From NCBI GenBank assembly GCA_027082875.1, contig JALWTK010000101.1, positions 1 to 59,216 of the forward strand: a DNA stretch of 59,216 bases, given 5' to 3'. Below the pieces are notes generated by a model. The model saw nothing but the letters and a program-made list of their open reading frames with translations, made no database searches and was not told the DNA's origin. Source of the stretch: Sulfurimonas sp. GTDB lineage: Bacteria; Campylobacterota; Campylobacteria; Campylobacterales; Sulfurimonadaceae. The position numbers and the translations under genes are program-made. Below, piece after piece: positions 9,685-19,682 of the stretch (position 1 is its first letter; each line of letters begins with the position of its first letter).

Positions 9685-10764
9685 ATGAATAATAGAACAA
9701 TTTATCATCTCTCACATATAGACCTTGATGGCTATAGCTGCCAACTTGTAATGAAGTACACACCCTACACAAAAGTCAACTTCAATGCCAACTATGGTCC
9801 AGAGGTAAAAGCAAAACTCTCTCTCATCCTTGAATCCATACGTAAAGAAAAGTCAGCAGCACTTATACTCATCAGTGACCTTAACCTCACAGCAGATGAG
9901 TCAGACTGGCTCAAACGCGAGGTAGATAAGTGTAATACAAGTAAGATAGATGTGCAGCTTACTCTACTAGACCACCATGGAAGTGGAGCTCAAAGTGCTA
10001 AAAAACATGAGTGGTACTACCTCGACACAGAACGCTGTGCTACAAAGATAGTCTATGACTATGTTAAAGAGCATTTCGAGTTTGATGAGCCATCATGGAT
10101 GCAGAAGTATGTGGACATCGTAAATGCGGTTGACCTCTGGAAAAAAGAGGAGCATGACAACTTTGAGTATGGAAAAGTATGTATGCGTTTAGTCAACGAA
10201 ACACGAGAGCTTAACCGTGTTATGTTTGCCAATGAAGATAATGACTATAAACTTACACTTTTAGAAGAAGCAGTGAAGTTCATCAACGAAGAGGATGCTC
10301 CTATAGTTTTAGATGAGCAGATTCATCTGATTAAAAAAGCCTTTTTTAAACGTGGGAAAAATGACACCCTAGATAATCTTGCAACTGATTTTGTTGTAGC
10401 ACTTTTAGGCTCTCAAAGAAAAACAAATACTATCTACTATAAAGGCTATAAAGGCTATCTCTCTTATGCAGTAGGAAACACTTCTATAGTAGGAAATGGT
10501 TTTTTAGTTGCATACCCAGAGTATGACTTTATCGTAGATATCAGCTTTAAGGGTGCTATGAGTCTGCGTGCAGACTACAAGGTAAGTGTCGCTCAAATAT
10601 CAAAAGAGTGGGCAAATGGAGGCGGACATCCTAATGCTGCAGGTGGAAGAATTCCACATTTTAAAGAGCAGTATAGCTATGCGAAAGTAAAACAGCAGAT
10701 AGAAAATATCATCAACGATAAAGAAGCAATGCATGGTGATTTAGAGTGGAAAAAAGAGGGCTAG
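9685..10764 (+). CDS. DHH/DHHA1 family phosphoesterase
   Basis: A 359-residue predicted metal-dependent phosphoesterase related to NrnA, RecJ and cyclic-dinucleotide phosphodiesterases. DHH motifs are visible: HIDLDGYSCQ near residue 11, DLNLT, LLDHHGSG near 95, and the C-terminal DHHA1 substrate-binding motif GGGHPNAAGG. The first motif reads HIDLDG rather than HxxPDGD, so one usual metal ligand differs. The substrate (nanoRNA, pAp or c-di-AMP) cannot be told from sequence. The gene follows flhA, as its homologue does in Helicobacter pylori. Its TAG stop overlaps the stop of the opposing cytochrome gene in the palindrome CTAG. Confidence 0.9.
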   Translation: MNNRTIYHLSHIDLDGYSCQLVMKYTPYTKVNFNANYGPEVKAKLSLILESIRKEKSAALILISDLNLTADESDWLKREVDKCNTSKIDVQLTLLDHHGSGAQSAKKHEWYYLDTERCATKIVYDYVKEHFEFDEPSWMQKYVDIVNAVDLWKKEEHDNFEYGKVCMRLVNETRELNRVMFANEDNDYKLTLLEEAVKFINEEDAPIVLDEQIHLIKKAFFKRGKNDTLDNLATDFVVALLGSQRKTNTIYYKGYKGYLSYAVGNTSIVGNGFLVAYPEYDFIVDISFKGAMSLRADYKVSVAQISKEWANGGGHPNAAGGRIPHFKEQYSYAKVKQQIENIINDKEAMHGDLEWKKEG

Positions 10765-11069
10765 TTCTTCTCTTTTCCAAAGTGTTTATAGAGATATTCA
10801 GTCGCTAAAAGCTCATCTCTAGGGCTTATAGGTGCTTTATATGTATTACGCATTTTGAGCACTATTTTATGCCAAAACTCTCTGCTTTGCTTCCCTTGAT
10901 TTAAGATATAACCATAAGAGTGGCACCATTGACAGTTTCTCTGCATGACTATAGTATTTTTATCCACTGGAATTTCAAAACTTATACTCTTCATTTTTAC
11001 TTTCTCAGTATAGACTGCTTGAAGAGAGAGTGTTGCTATTAAGAGTATAAAAACTATCTTTTTCATCAT
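10761..11069 (-). CDS. sorB: Periplasmic monohaem cytochrome c, SorB-like
   Basis: A 102-residue protein with a cleavable signal peptide (KKIVFILLIATLSLQA) and one haem c motif, CQWCH, at about residues 47-51. It lies 7 bases after the molybdopterin sulfite dehydrogenase gene, the order of sorA-sorB. In characterised SorAB, SorB receives the electrons from sulfite oxidation and passes them to the respiratory chain. The distal haem ligand is not certain; a methionine lies in the following helix (KMRNTY). Confidence 0.8.
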   Translation of the reverse strand: MMKKIVFILLIATLSLQAVYTEKVKMKSISFEIPVDKNTIVMQRNCQWCHSYGYILNQGKQSREFWHKIVLKMRNTYKAPISPRDELLATEYLYKHFGKEKN

Positions 11070-11076
11070 ATGCTCC

Positions 11077-12273
11077 TTAAACTACAGAGACAGTCACACT
11101 GTCTATACCGTTGTATTTATACCCACCATGATTCCATGCTATCTCGTGTGCGAATGGTTGTTCTTCACCCTTATTATTGACAGCTTTTGCCATGATAGTA
11201 AGCTTCCCCTTATTCATGGGCTTCATTCTATAAGTGAAACTTCTAAAGGCAAACTTTGATAACTCCTCACCAAGTGTTGCTTCTACCCAAGTTTTACCCT
11301 TATCAAGTGAGATAAGTAGCTCTTTTATCCCTGATCCTTCATCAAAGGCTATCCCTTTTATAGTGAGTTTTGTCTTCGCATAAAGCTTAGTATTTGGAGT
11401 AGGATAGCCTATGTAGGACTTTACATTCATAAACTCTAAAGGTTTTGTACTTTTTGCATGAACTTCTGGTGTTTCGCTCTCATCTGCATTATCTGGTACT
11501 CTATAGGCTGTGTCCATATAGTAGTACTTTTGATACTCTTTGGTAACCCTTATATCACTAAGCATCTTCACCCATGAGTCTGAATAAAACCCTGGAATAA
11601 TTAAACGCAGGGGATAACCATTTAAAAATGGCAACTCTTCTCCATTTTGCTCATATGCTATGATAGTTTCATCACTTATCTCAGAGATTTTAAGCTCGCG
11701 TTTAAAGTGAGGCATTTTCTCCATCACTGCTTTATCATCACCATTAAGTGTTATCCATCGAGCATCAGCTTTAAGTCCTGCACGAGCAAGAATATCCTTT
11801 AGTTTAATGCCTTTATATGTACTACAGCCCATAGCCCCACTTCCCCACTGAATTCCAGAAGTTGTCGGAACAAAGGCTGAACGTGAGTTCCCTCCACACT
11901 GCATAGCTACAGTGATAGTATGAGATTTAAATTCTTTTTTTAACATCTCCACTGTAAGATAGAGTCTCTCATTCACCTCTCCATGTACCTGTAGATAGTG
12001 AGTTTCCATGTTAATAGCAGTAGGAATATGTGGCATATGCCACCTTACAAAAAGCTCATCATTCGGTGTGATTGCCTTAGTAAAAGCATCTCGTGGAGTC
12101 TCTAAAAGAGGTGGTCTATCGGAGTGAATAATAAGTGGACGTTTCTCAGGAAAGCTCTCTAAGGATATAGTTTGATTATCTCTAGGCTCTCTTGTCTTAT
12201 AAGCATTCAGTGAGTTAGTAACTACTACACTTGAAGCAACTACAGAAAGTTTAAAAAAGTCTCTTCTTCTCAT
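11077..12273 (-). CDS. sorA: Sulfite dehydrogenase molybdopterin subunit, SorA-like
   Basis: A 398-residue periplasmic molybdoenzyme predicted to oxidise sulfite to sulfate. The N-terminus MRRRDFFK followed by a hydrophobic stretch is a twin-arginine signal. The sulfite-oxidase core has the molybdenum-ligating Cys126 in VAMQCGGNSRSAF. A C-terminal Mo-co dimerisation domain (about 285-390, immunoglobulin-like) follows. Pairing with a small cytochrome c supports a sulfite:cytochrome c oxidoreductase rather than YedY/MsrP. It fits a sulfur-oxidising lifestyle. Other members of this fold oxidise different substrates, so specificity is inferred. Confidence 0.88.
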   Translation of the reverse strand: MRRRDFFKLSVVASSVVVTNSLNAYKTREPRDNQTISLESFPEKRPLIIHSDRPPLLETPRDAFTKAITPNDELFVRWHMPHIPTAINMETHYLQVHGEVNERLYLTVEMLKKEFKSHTITVAMQCGGNSRSAFVPTTSGIQWGSGAMGCSTYKGIKLKDILARAGLKADARWITLNGDDKAVMEKMPHFKRELKISEISDETIIAYEQNGEELPFLNGYPLRLIIPGFYSDSWVKMLSDIRVTKEYQKYYYMDTAYRVPDNADESETPEVHAKSTKPLEFMNVKSYIGYPTPNTKLYAKTKLTIKGIAFDEGSGIKELLISLDKGKTWVEATLGEELSKFAFRSFTYRMKPMNKGKLTIMAKAVNNKGEEQPFAHEIAWNHGGYKYNGIDSVTVSVV

Positions 12274-12288
12274 ATATATTCCTCTTTT

Positions 12289-13683
12289 TCAGTTATTTAA
12301 AAAGTAGCGTTCGACTCCATTAGCAAGACCTAATGCCATAGAGTATTGGTACTTAGAGTTCACTAAACGCCGTGCTTCTGTAGGATGTGTAATAAATCCA
12401 ACTTCTACTAATACTGCTGGCATCTGAGCCCCAACAAGTACCCAAAATGGTCCAGGGCGGACCCCTGCATCTTTAACATTTTTAAAGTTCTTTTTAAGTG
12501 AACCCAATGCTCCTCTTTGTAAGTCTATTGCGAGTTTATTTGCAGCTACAATATTATGAGTATTAAGGGTATTTAAAAAACTCTCTTTACCATAAAAATT
12601 CATATCTTTTAAGTCACCCCTGTTTTCACTAGCCGAGACTCGCTTTGCACGAGAAGAACGCGATTTATCAAGAAAATAACACTCTACCCCATGTACTTTT
12701 TTCGCCGACTTCCTACCTACAGCATTTGCATGGATGCTTATAAAGAGGTCTGCTCTCTTCTTGTTAGCAAATCCTGTACGGTTTCTCAACTTTATAAACT
12801 TATCTGAGTCTCTTGTCATATAGACTTTATACCCACGTCGCTTAAGAATCTTCTTGAGTTTTTGAGCGATCTGTAGAACAACTACTTTTTCTCTATAGTG
12901 TCTATATCCTATAGCTCCTGGATCTTTTCCACCATGCCCTGCATCTATAACTATTCTTTTATTTCTATCGAGTCTTTTAGGTGCTATCGCTCTATGCTTT
13001 GGTTTAGTGTAGCTAGATTTTTTTACATTGAGAATATTTATAGAAAGAGCTCTACTCTCTTTTTTAAAGTGCACTTTGAGCTTGTAATTATTTATGATCA
13101 CTAATCGTAGAGTATTTGAGTTGTACTGAGCTAGCTTTATCTTCTCTATACCCTCTTTTCTAAGATTTTGAGACTGTGTTAACATAGAAGCATGAATATC
13201 AAACACATACTTATATTTTTTTGTTTTTGAGTCATAAAGAGTGAAATAGTTCACCTGATTGCTGCAAAGTTTTTTATCAAAAGATAGCACTAACCGCTCA
13301 TTTTTCCATCGTACAGATTTAAGTCTATGTGAGGATTTTATCTTGAGTTTTTTCTTTGTTTTTATCTTGACATTTTTTCTAGGTACTGGCTTTTTATAAG
13401 TAACTCTTGGCTTTGCTGATTTAAGTTCTTCTTCATACTGAGTGACATCTATATGAAGCTTTTTTCCACTTTGAACTATCCCAGAAAGAGCACTATACTT
13501 TAAAGAACTATTCTCTTGCATTAAAGAATGCAGATAAAGGTTTTTGAAGTCATTGTAAGCACGAAACTGCTTACTTTTGTTGGAAGATTTTACAAAAGAG
13601 TTCGCACGTTTGAGTGTCTCTTTGTCACTTAGCGCACTCAAAGAGAGTGCGAAGATAAGGAGTAGAGAAAGTAAACGCAACAT
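12289..13683 (-). CDS. N-acetylmuramoyl-L-alanine amidase (AmiA/B/C type)
   Basis: A 464-residue periplasmic zinc amidase that cuts septal peptidoglycan between muramic acid and the stem peptide. It has an N-terminal signal peptide (LRLLSLLLIFALSLSALS), a Lys/Arg-rich linker around 85-120 and an AMIN-like beta domain (about 120-225). The Amidase_3 catalytic domain follows, with zinc ligands in VIDAGHGGKDPGA, the glutamate in YREKVV, the histidine in ISIHANA and the catalytic Glu in VLVEVGFITHP. It begins 7 bases after the preceding oxidoreductase gene. Campylobacterota typically have a single such amidase. Confidence 0.93.
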   Translation of the reverse strand: MLRLLSLLLIFALSLSALSDKETLKRANSFVKSSNKSKQFRAYNDFKNLYLHSLMQENSSLKYSALSGIVQSGKKLHIDVTQYEEELKSAKPRVTYKKPVPRKNVKIKTKKKLKIKSSHRLKSVRWKNERLVLSFDKKLCSNQVNYFTLYDSKTKKYKYVFDIHASMLTQSQNLRKEGIEKIKLAQYNSNTLRLVIINNYKLKVHFKKESRALSINILNVKKSSYTKPKHRAIAPKRLDRNKRIVIDAGHGGKDPGAIGYRHYREKVVVLQIAQKLKKILKRRGYKVYMTRDSDKFIKLRNRTGFANKKRADLFISIHANAVGRKSAKKVHGVECYFLDKSRSSRAKRVSASENRGDLKDMNFYGKESFLNTLNTHNIVAANKLAIDLQRGALGSLKKNFKNVKDAGVRPGPFWVLVGAQMPAVLVEVGFITHPTEARRLVNSKYQYSMALGLANGVERYFLNN

Positions 13684-13690
13684 TAAAAGA

Positions 13691-14782
13691 CTATTCGCCT
13701 TGCATAAGTTTGTTTATAAGTTCTTCTACTGTAATAATTTCATTGAGTCTATAACCATTTGTTCCAGAGAAGAAAAGACCAGTCTCAAGGTTACCCTCGT
13801 AAGCATCAGAGAGTCTGTCAGCTATACAAAAACCTACTACTTTTGCTTCTTCACCACGGTTACAAGGTGCAACACAGTTCGAGATACACTTAATAGCAGG
13901 ACCCTCGCGTTTATCTACCATATGAGTAAGATTAGTAACAACACCCTGTGCCGGATAACCAACAGGAGAACTCATAAGTTTTATATCCTCTTTTTTGGAG
14001 TCTAGTAAAACTTTTTTGAAATTTGCATGAGCATCACACTCATAAGTTCCAATAAAGCGTGTTCCCATTTGAACACCACTTGCACCCAGACTCATCATTT
14101 CTTCTATATCAGACTTGTCCCAAATGCCACCAGCAGCGATAATTGGCATATTACCCCACTTAGCAGCTTCTTCTACTACAGGGGCAACAATATTTTCTAA
14201 CTGGTACTCTTCCATCTTACACTGCTCATAAGTAAATCCTTGGTGACCACCAGACTTGGGCCCTTCCACTATAACAGCATCAGGAAGTCTATCATAGCGT
14301 TTTTGCCAACGTTTACAGATAATTTTGAGTGCTTTAGGTGAAGATACAATAGGTACAAGAGCAACATCAGGATAGCCCTCAGTAAACTCAGGCATATTTG
14401 TAGGAAGTCCAGCACCTGTGATAATGATGTCTATCCCTGCTTCACAAGCATCACGAACAACACGACCATAATCATTAATAGCATAGAGAATATTTGCCGC
14501 TAAAGGTTTATCGCCACAGATACTACGAGCACTCTCGATAATAGCATTAAAACCCTCTTTAGAGTAAAAGTTTGTTTCACTTAGAGGTCGATTTGCAACA
14601 AGCTTTTTACTGTACTCTTTATCTTTAAAGTAACCTGTTCCAACAGAAGATATAACACCTAGTCCACCTTGAAGTGAAACATTACCAGCGAGTTGATCCC
14701 AGCTAATTCCAACACCCATTCCACCTTGAACAATAGGCTTTTCTATAGTGTACTTTCCGATTTTTAAAGAGTTGAAGCTCAT
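13691..14782 (-). CDS. Nitronate monooxygenase-like FMN oxidoreductase
   Basis: A 363-residue TIM-barrel flavoprotein of the nitronate monooxygenase / FabK superfamily. Family motifs are the N-terminal VQGGMGVGIS, ITGAGLPTN, VEGPKSGGHQG and AAGGIWD (FMN phosphate loop). The ATG shares one base with the tyrS stop (TAATG). Four cysteines cluster near 300-315 (CISNCVAPCN), seen in some FabK-like homologues. It could detoxify nitronates or act in lipid metabolism; sequence alone does not decide. Confidence 0.88.
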   Translation of the reverse strand: MSFNSLKIGKYTIEKPIVQGGMGVGISWDQLAGNVSLQGGLGVISSVGTGYFKDKEYSKKLVANRPLSETNFYSKEGFNAIIESARSICGDKPLAANILYAINDYGRVVRDACEAGIDIIITGAGLPTNMPEFTEGYPDVALVPIVSSPKALKIICKRWQKRYDRLPDAVIVEGPKSGGHQGFTYEQCKMEEYQLENIVAPVVEEAAKWGNMPIIAAGGIWDKSDIEEMMSLGASGVQMGTRFIGTYECDAHANFKKVLLDSKKEDIKLMSSPVGYPAQGVVTNLTHMVDKREGPAIKCISNCVAPCNRGEEAKVVGFCIADRLSDAYEGNLETGLFFSGTNGYRLNEIITVEELINKLMQGE

Positions 14783-15981
14783 TAGTTTACCTTTAATTTT
14801 GCAAATTTTCTTTTTCCAACTTGGAGAAGGTACTCTCCAGCTGTAAGCACTAACTTTTCATCAGTTACTTTTTCTTGGTCTATTTTAACACCACCTTGCT
14901 TAATATCTCTTCTAGCTTGAGAAGTTGAGGGCTCAATGTTACAATCTAGCAATGCTTTTGCTATCCAAACTTCCCCATCACACTCAAACTCAGCAATATC
15001 AGTAGGAATTTGACTTTTTGCATGCACTTTATCAAACTCTTCTTTCGCAGTATCTGCCTCATTTTCTGAGTGAAAACGAGCAGTTATTTCTAATGCTAAT
15101 GCTTCTTTTACTTTTTTAGGGTGTAAAGAACCATCATTTACACCTGATTTGAGTTGTGCAATCTCATCAAGAGTTTGTGTACTTAAAAGCTCATAAAAAC
15201 GCCACATCAACTCATCTGAGATACTAAGTACTTTACCAAACATATCATTAGCGGTATCAGTTACGCCAATATAGTTGCCAAGAGATTTACTCATCTTTTG
15301 CACACCATCAAGACCCTCTAAAATAGGCATCATAAGTACAGCTTGCTGCTTCTTAATCTCATAAGCTTTTTGGAGTTGACGTCCCATAAGAAGATTAAAC
15401 TTCTGATCTGTTCCACCTATCTCGATATCTGAAGCTAAATGTACAGAGTCATAACCTTGAAGGAGTGGGTACATAAACTCACTTACTGCGATTGGTGTTT
15501 GTGAAGCATAGCGTTTAGAGAAGTCATCACGCTCTAACATACGTGCAACTGTGAGGTTTGAAGCGAGTTGTAACATCCCTGCAGCACCTAGTTCATCTAG
15601 CCATTCGTTGTTGTAAACGATGTCTGTTTTTTCTGTATCAAGAATTTTAAATGCCTGAGTTGTGTAAGACTTTATGTTTTTTACAATATCCTCTTTGGTG
15701 AGTACTTTTCTTGTAGCATTTTTCCCTGTTGGATCACCGATCATAGCAGTAAAAGAGCCTATAAGAAACTGTACACGAGCACCATACTTTTGAAAAATAG
15801 CAAGTTTTTGTAAGAGTACTGTGTGCCCTAAGTGTAGATCTGGAGCGGTAGGATCAAAACCAGCTTTTACTGTATATGTTTTTCCCTCATCAAAGTAGGC
15901 TTTTAAGAGCTTCTCTATTCTCTCGATGTCTATTATCTCAGCAGTTCCTCTCTGGATCTCTCTTAGTGCTTCTTGTATCAT
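14782..15981 (-). CDS. tyrS: Tyrosyl-tRNA synthetase
   Basis: Class I aminoacyl-tRNA synthetase charging tRNA-Tyr. The 399 residues contain the HIGH-type motif HLGH (50-53), the KMSKS loop (KMSKSLGNYIG, near 230) and a C-terminal S4 RNA-binding domain (about 335-399). It belongs to the longer bacterial TyrZ-like subtype. It lies 21 bases after spoT, the order also seen in Helicobacter. Confidence 0.98.
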   Translation of the reverse strand: MIQEALREIQRGTAEIIDIERIEKLLKAYFDEGKTYTVKAGFDPTAPDLHLGHTVLLQKLAIFQKYGARVQFLIGSFTAMIGDPTGKNATRKVLTKEDIVKNIKSYTTQAFKILDTEKTDIVYNNEWLDELGAAGMLQLASNLTVARMLERDDFSKRYASQTPIAVSEFMYPLLQGYDSVHLASDIEIGGTDQKFNLLMGRQLQKAYEIKKQQAVLMMPILEGLDGVQKMSKSLGNYIGVTDTANDMFGKVLSISDELMWRFYELLSTQTLDEIAQLKSGVNDGSLHPKKVKEALALEITARFHSENEADTAKEEFDKVHAKSQIPTDIAEFECDGEVWIAKALLDCNIEPSTSQARRDIKQGGVKIDQEKVTDEKLVLTAGEYLLQVGKRKFAKLKVN

Positions 15982-16002
15982 TATTTCTCTTTTCTCCGTA
16001 AA

Positions 16003-18159
16003 TTAATTAGTTTTATATGCATCATCAGTCCGTATAAGATCTATGACTTTTATTGATGAGTCTATTTTACCACGTAATACATTAATATCTGACTCTTTAG
16101 CTTCAAATTCTAACTCACAAAACTTGGTATAGTCTTCACTCTCTTTACCTAATTCAATAGTACTTATGTCGATGTTGAGTTTTGCAAGATACGCCAAAAA
16201 CTCTGCTAAAGCACCTTTTTCATTGTGTAATGATGCGATAAGCTTATAGTTGTAATGTTTTTGGTGTGTCCACTTGATAAAAACCATAGGTGTCTCTTCT
16301 TCAAGTTTTTTTGCTGCTACACTACAGAGTTTGTGGTGTACATTAACCCTATTTTTATTTAAAAAACCCATCACTTCATCACCGGACTTTGGGTGACAAC
16401 AGTAATCAAAAACCACATCATTTATACTTGATGTCGAGTAGATATCTAATCCTGCGACAGTTGTCGTCTTAAGCTTAAAACGATGTCTTACCAAAAAACT
16501 TCTAAAGCGACTATTTTTATTGATATCTGCTACATATCTATGTATGACATTTTTAAAACTCTCTACATCACTAGCAATATTTGCAATACTTTCGCAGTTG
16601 TTTTCTTTGAACCACTCATTAACTCGATGTGTGCTAAGACTCATAGAAGTTGCTACTATATTTACAGCAGCTTTACTATTTATTTCGCGGATTCTCGCAT
16701 TGCAGTTGAGCTTCATATTTGTTTGTGCTTTGGATGTTTTTACGGCATCGATCCACGAACAGCGAGTAATCATCTGATCACCTGTTATAACCTTGACTAT
16801 ATCTCCATTGTTAAGCTCGGTTAAAAGAGAGGACTTTGTTTTGTTTACTAGACCAGAGAGTGCTTTGTTCCCTACTTCTGAGTGTACTGCATATGCATAG
16901 TCAAGTAGAACAGCTCCCCGAGGAAGAGTAAAAGCATCTCCTGTTGGAGAGAAAACACTTATATCTTCACTATAGAGATCATTTTTTATAAGTGCATAAA
17001 AATCTTCTACAGATTCATCTTGGTACTGCAGGTTATCTAACCAGTCAAGTTTGATGGTATCACCACCACTTTTGTACTTCCAGTGCGCGGCAACTCCTAA
17101 CTCTGCAGTTTTATGCATCTCATATGTACGTATCTGTACTTCAAAGATGGCAGTGTTATAAAATACACTAGTATGAATAGTCTGGTAACCATTATCTTTT
17201 GCTACAGCTATATAGTCTTTAAAACGCGAGGCGAGAGGTCGAAAGTGAAGATGAATAAGTCCTAAAATATTGTAACACTTTACTGGGTCTTTTGTTAAGA
17301 TACGCAGAGCTAAAAGGTCAAGTACTTCATCTATACTTACACCCTTACGTTGCATCTTGAGATAAATAGAGTAACGGTGTTTCACACGAGAAAGTACTTC
17401 AAAATCATCTTCACAGAAGCCATTTTGGACAAGAAGCTTTGAGATGGCTTCTTTAAAGTCATTAAGTTTAAGCTCTATAGCATGGTAGTTTGTGTCAAGA
17501 TAGTTATCTATATGGTGTTTCTCTTCTTTGAAAAGATACGAAAAGCTTAAATCTTCAAGTATATTTTTTAAAAAAGAGATACCAAGTCTATGTGCAATGG
17601 GAGCATAGACAACAAGAGTCTCTTCTGAAATACGTTGCTGTTTATGCTCAGCTAAAGCATCTAAAGTCAGCATATTATGTAGTCTATCACATAACTTAAC
17701 TACTAAAACCCGTACATCTTCAATACTAGCGATAAGCATCTTTCTAAAAGTAAGGGCAGAAGCAACGAGCTTCTCGTTTGAGTGTGAAGGTATAAGCTCG
17801 CTATCACGGATAGTATCTATCTTCGTAAGACCATCTACTAAGTGTGCTACATCTTTTCCAAATATACTCTCCACCTCTTCTACTGTGGTCGGAGTATCTT
17901 CTACAACATCATGAAGAAGGGCAGCAATAGCCATAGACTCATCAGCCGTGATAGAAGCAACAATGGAAGCAACAAGAATGGGGTGAATAATATAAGGTTC
18001 ACCAGACTTACGAAACTGAAGCTTATGTGCTTCTATAGAGTAAGAGAGTGCCTTTTGTAAAAGAGGAGTGGAGTTAATATGAGAAAAAAGATAGCTAATA
18101 GCGGAGTCAACATCATGAAGATGTTTGACTTTTTCTATCTCTACATGACTTAACCCCAA
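16003..18159 (-). CDS. spoT: Bifunctional (p)ppGpp synthetase/hydrolase
   Basis: Controls the stringent response by making and degrading (p)ppGpp. The 718 residues show the HD hydrolase domain (LLHDVVEDT, 81-89), the synthetase domain (RFKDYIAVAKDNGYQTIHT and FEVQIRT), a TGS domain (DAFTLPRGAVLLDYAYAVHS) and a C-terminal ACT domain (about 640-710). Translation starts at TTG 18159, 5 bases after the rpoZ stop. Campylobacterota usually carry this as their only long RelA/SpoT homologue, and no second one is seen here. Confidence 0.96.
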   Translation of the reverse strand: MGLSHVEIEKVKHLHDVDSAISYLFSHINSTPLLQKALSYSIEAHKLQFRKSGEPYIIHPILVASIVASITADESMAIAALLHDVVEDTPTTVEEVESIFGKDVAHLVDGLTKIDTIRDSELIPSHSNEKLVASALTFRKMLIASIEDVRVLVVKLCDRLHNMLTLDALAEHKQQRISEETLVVYAPIAHRLGISFLKNILEDLSFSYLFKEEKHHIDNYLDTNYHAIELKLNDFKEAISKLLVQNGFCEDDFEVLSRVKHRYSIYLKMQRKGVSIDEVLDLLALRILTKDPVKCYNILGLIHLHFRPLASRFKDYIAVAKDNGYQTIHTSVFYNTAIFEVQIRTYEMHKTAELGVAAHWKYKSGGDTIKLDWLDNLQYQDESVEDFYALIKNDLYSEDISVFSPTGDAFTLPRGAVLLDYAYAVHSEVGNKALSGLVNKTKSSLLTELNNGDIVKVITGDQMITRCSWIDAVKTSKAQTNMKLNCNARIREINSKAAVNIVATSMSLSTHRVNEWFKENNCESIANIASDVESFKNVIHRYVADINKNSRFRSFLVRHRFKLKTTTVAGLDIYSTSSINDVVFDYCCHPKSGDEVMGFLNKNRVNVHHKLCSVAAKKLEEETPMVFIKWTHQKHYNYKLIASLHNEKGALAEFLAYLAKLNIDISTIELGKESEDYTKFCELEFEAKESDINVLRGKIDSSIKVIDLIRTDDAYKTN

Positions 18160-18164
18160 GAGAA

Positions 18165-18386
18165 TTACTTCTCTATATCTACAAAGCCTTTAACTACAAC
18201 AAGGCCTTCTGCGATTTCCATAAGTGCTAAGTCAGCAGACTTGATTACACTAGTGTTTACACTAAGTTTACTCTGTGCACCATTTTCTAACTGATCACAT
18301 CTTGTAGCTACTGCTATTGCGAGTTGGTAACGATCCATATTTGGATTGTCTATTAAAATTTTTGCTGTTAATTCTTCTGTATTCAT
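18165..18386 (-). CDS. rpoZ: RNA polymerase omega subunit
   Basis: A 73-residue omega subunit that helps assemble RNA polymerase and forms part of the ppGpp site. Family features are DRYQLAIAVATRCDQLENGA and the acidic C-terminal helix. It is placed between pyrH and spoT, as in other Campylobacterota and many proteobacteria. It is followed after 5 bases by spoT. Confidence 0.95.
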   Translation of the reverse strand: MNTEELTAKILIDNPNMDRYQLAIAVATRCDQLENGAQSKLSVNTSVIKSADLALMEIAEGLVVVKGFVDIEK

Positions 18387-18401
18387 TTTTATTTTCCTTT
18401 A

Positions 18402-19124
<723 letters not shown>

Positions 19125-19203
19125 TTATTGAAAATCCGTGAATTATACTTAAAAGTCTCTTTAAATCTGCTTTGAGTATATTTTATTCTTAAATTTTATC
19201 AAT

Positions 19204-19223
19204 ATATCAATATATCTTGATAT
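19204..19223 (+). promoter_or_regulatory. ArsR/SmtB-type operator upstream of arsC
   Basis: A perfect inverted repeat of seven bases, ATATCAA (19204-19210) and TTGATAT (19217-19223), is separated by six bases. Its core ATCAA-N6-TTGAT is the pattern described for ArsR-family repressors such as cyanobacterial ArsR. The right arm contains the putative -35 box, so binding would block RNA polymerase. A partial extra copy of ATCAATAT lies just upstream. Identity of the bound regulator is inferred; no arsR gene is in this window. Confidence 0.65.
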
Positions 19224-19245
19224 TGTTATGCTTTTGTGCTACAAT
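19217..19245 (+). promoter_or_regulatory. Sigma70-type promoter of the arsC operon
   Basis: TTGATA (19217-19222) and TACAAT (19240-19245) are spaced by 17 bases, close to the consensus. Transcription should begin near 19252. An AAAGG ribosome-binding site follows at 19264-19268, six bases before the arsC ATG. The -35 box coincides with the right arm of the operator. Confidence 0.65.
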
Positions 19246-19274
19246 ACTTTATAATTACTTACTAAAGGCTCAAT

Positions 19275-19682
19275 ATGAAAAAAAATGTTTTAATTCTTTG
19301 TACAGGAAACAGTTGCCGTTCTATTATGGCAGAGGCTCTTATAAATGCTAAGTTAGGTGAGTGTGTAGAAGCTCAGAGCTCTGGCGTTAAAGCGAGTGGG
19401 AAAGTTAATCCTACTGCTCAAGCACTCTTAGAAAAGCAAGGTTTATGGAAAGATGCATACCATTCTAAAGTTATAGAGACAGTTCTTGACACTGCATTTG
19501 ATCTTGTCGTCACGGTGTGTGATAATGCTAAAGAGACTTGCCCTATGTTTCCAAAGGCTATAAAAACTATCCACATGGGTTTTGAAGATCCAAGTGGGAA
19601 AGAAGATGAAGAGTATCTCAAAGCACTCGAACTTATCAATAAAAATCTTTTACCAATCATCAAAAAGGAGTTATGTTCATGA
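19275..19682 (+). CDS. arsC: Thioredoxin-coupled arsenate reductase ArsC
   Basis: Reduces arsenate to arsenite in the cytoplasm using a low-molecular-weight tyrosine phosphatase fold. The 135 residues have the P-loop CTGNSCRS beginning at Cys9. They also carry the redox pair Cys82 and Cys89 in VTVCDNAKETCP, the same spacing as the plasmid pI258 enzyme, so it should use thioredoxin rather than glutaredoxin. All three catalytic cysteines distinguish it from plain phosphatases. It is first in the operon, and its TGA overlaps the ATG of the next gene (ATGA). The adjacent thioredoxin-like protein may be its reductant. Confidence 0.95.
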   Translation: MKKNVLILCTGNSCRSIMAEALINAKLGECVEAQSSGVKASGKVNPTAQALLEKQGLWKDAYHSKVIETVLDTAFDLVVTVCDNAKETCPMFPKAIKTIHMGFEDPSGKEDEEYLKALELINKNLLPIIKKELCS

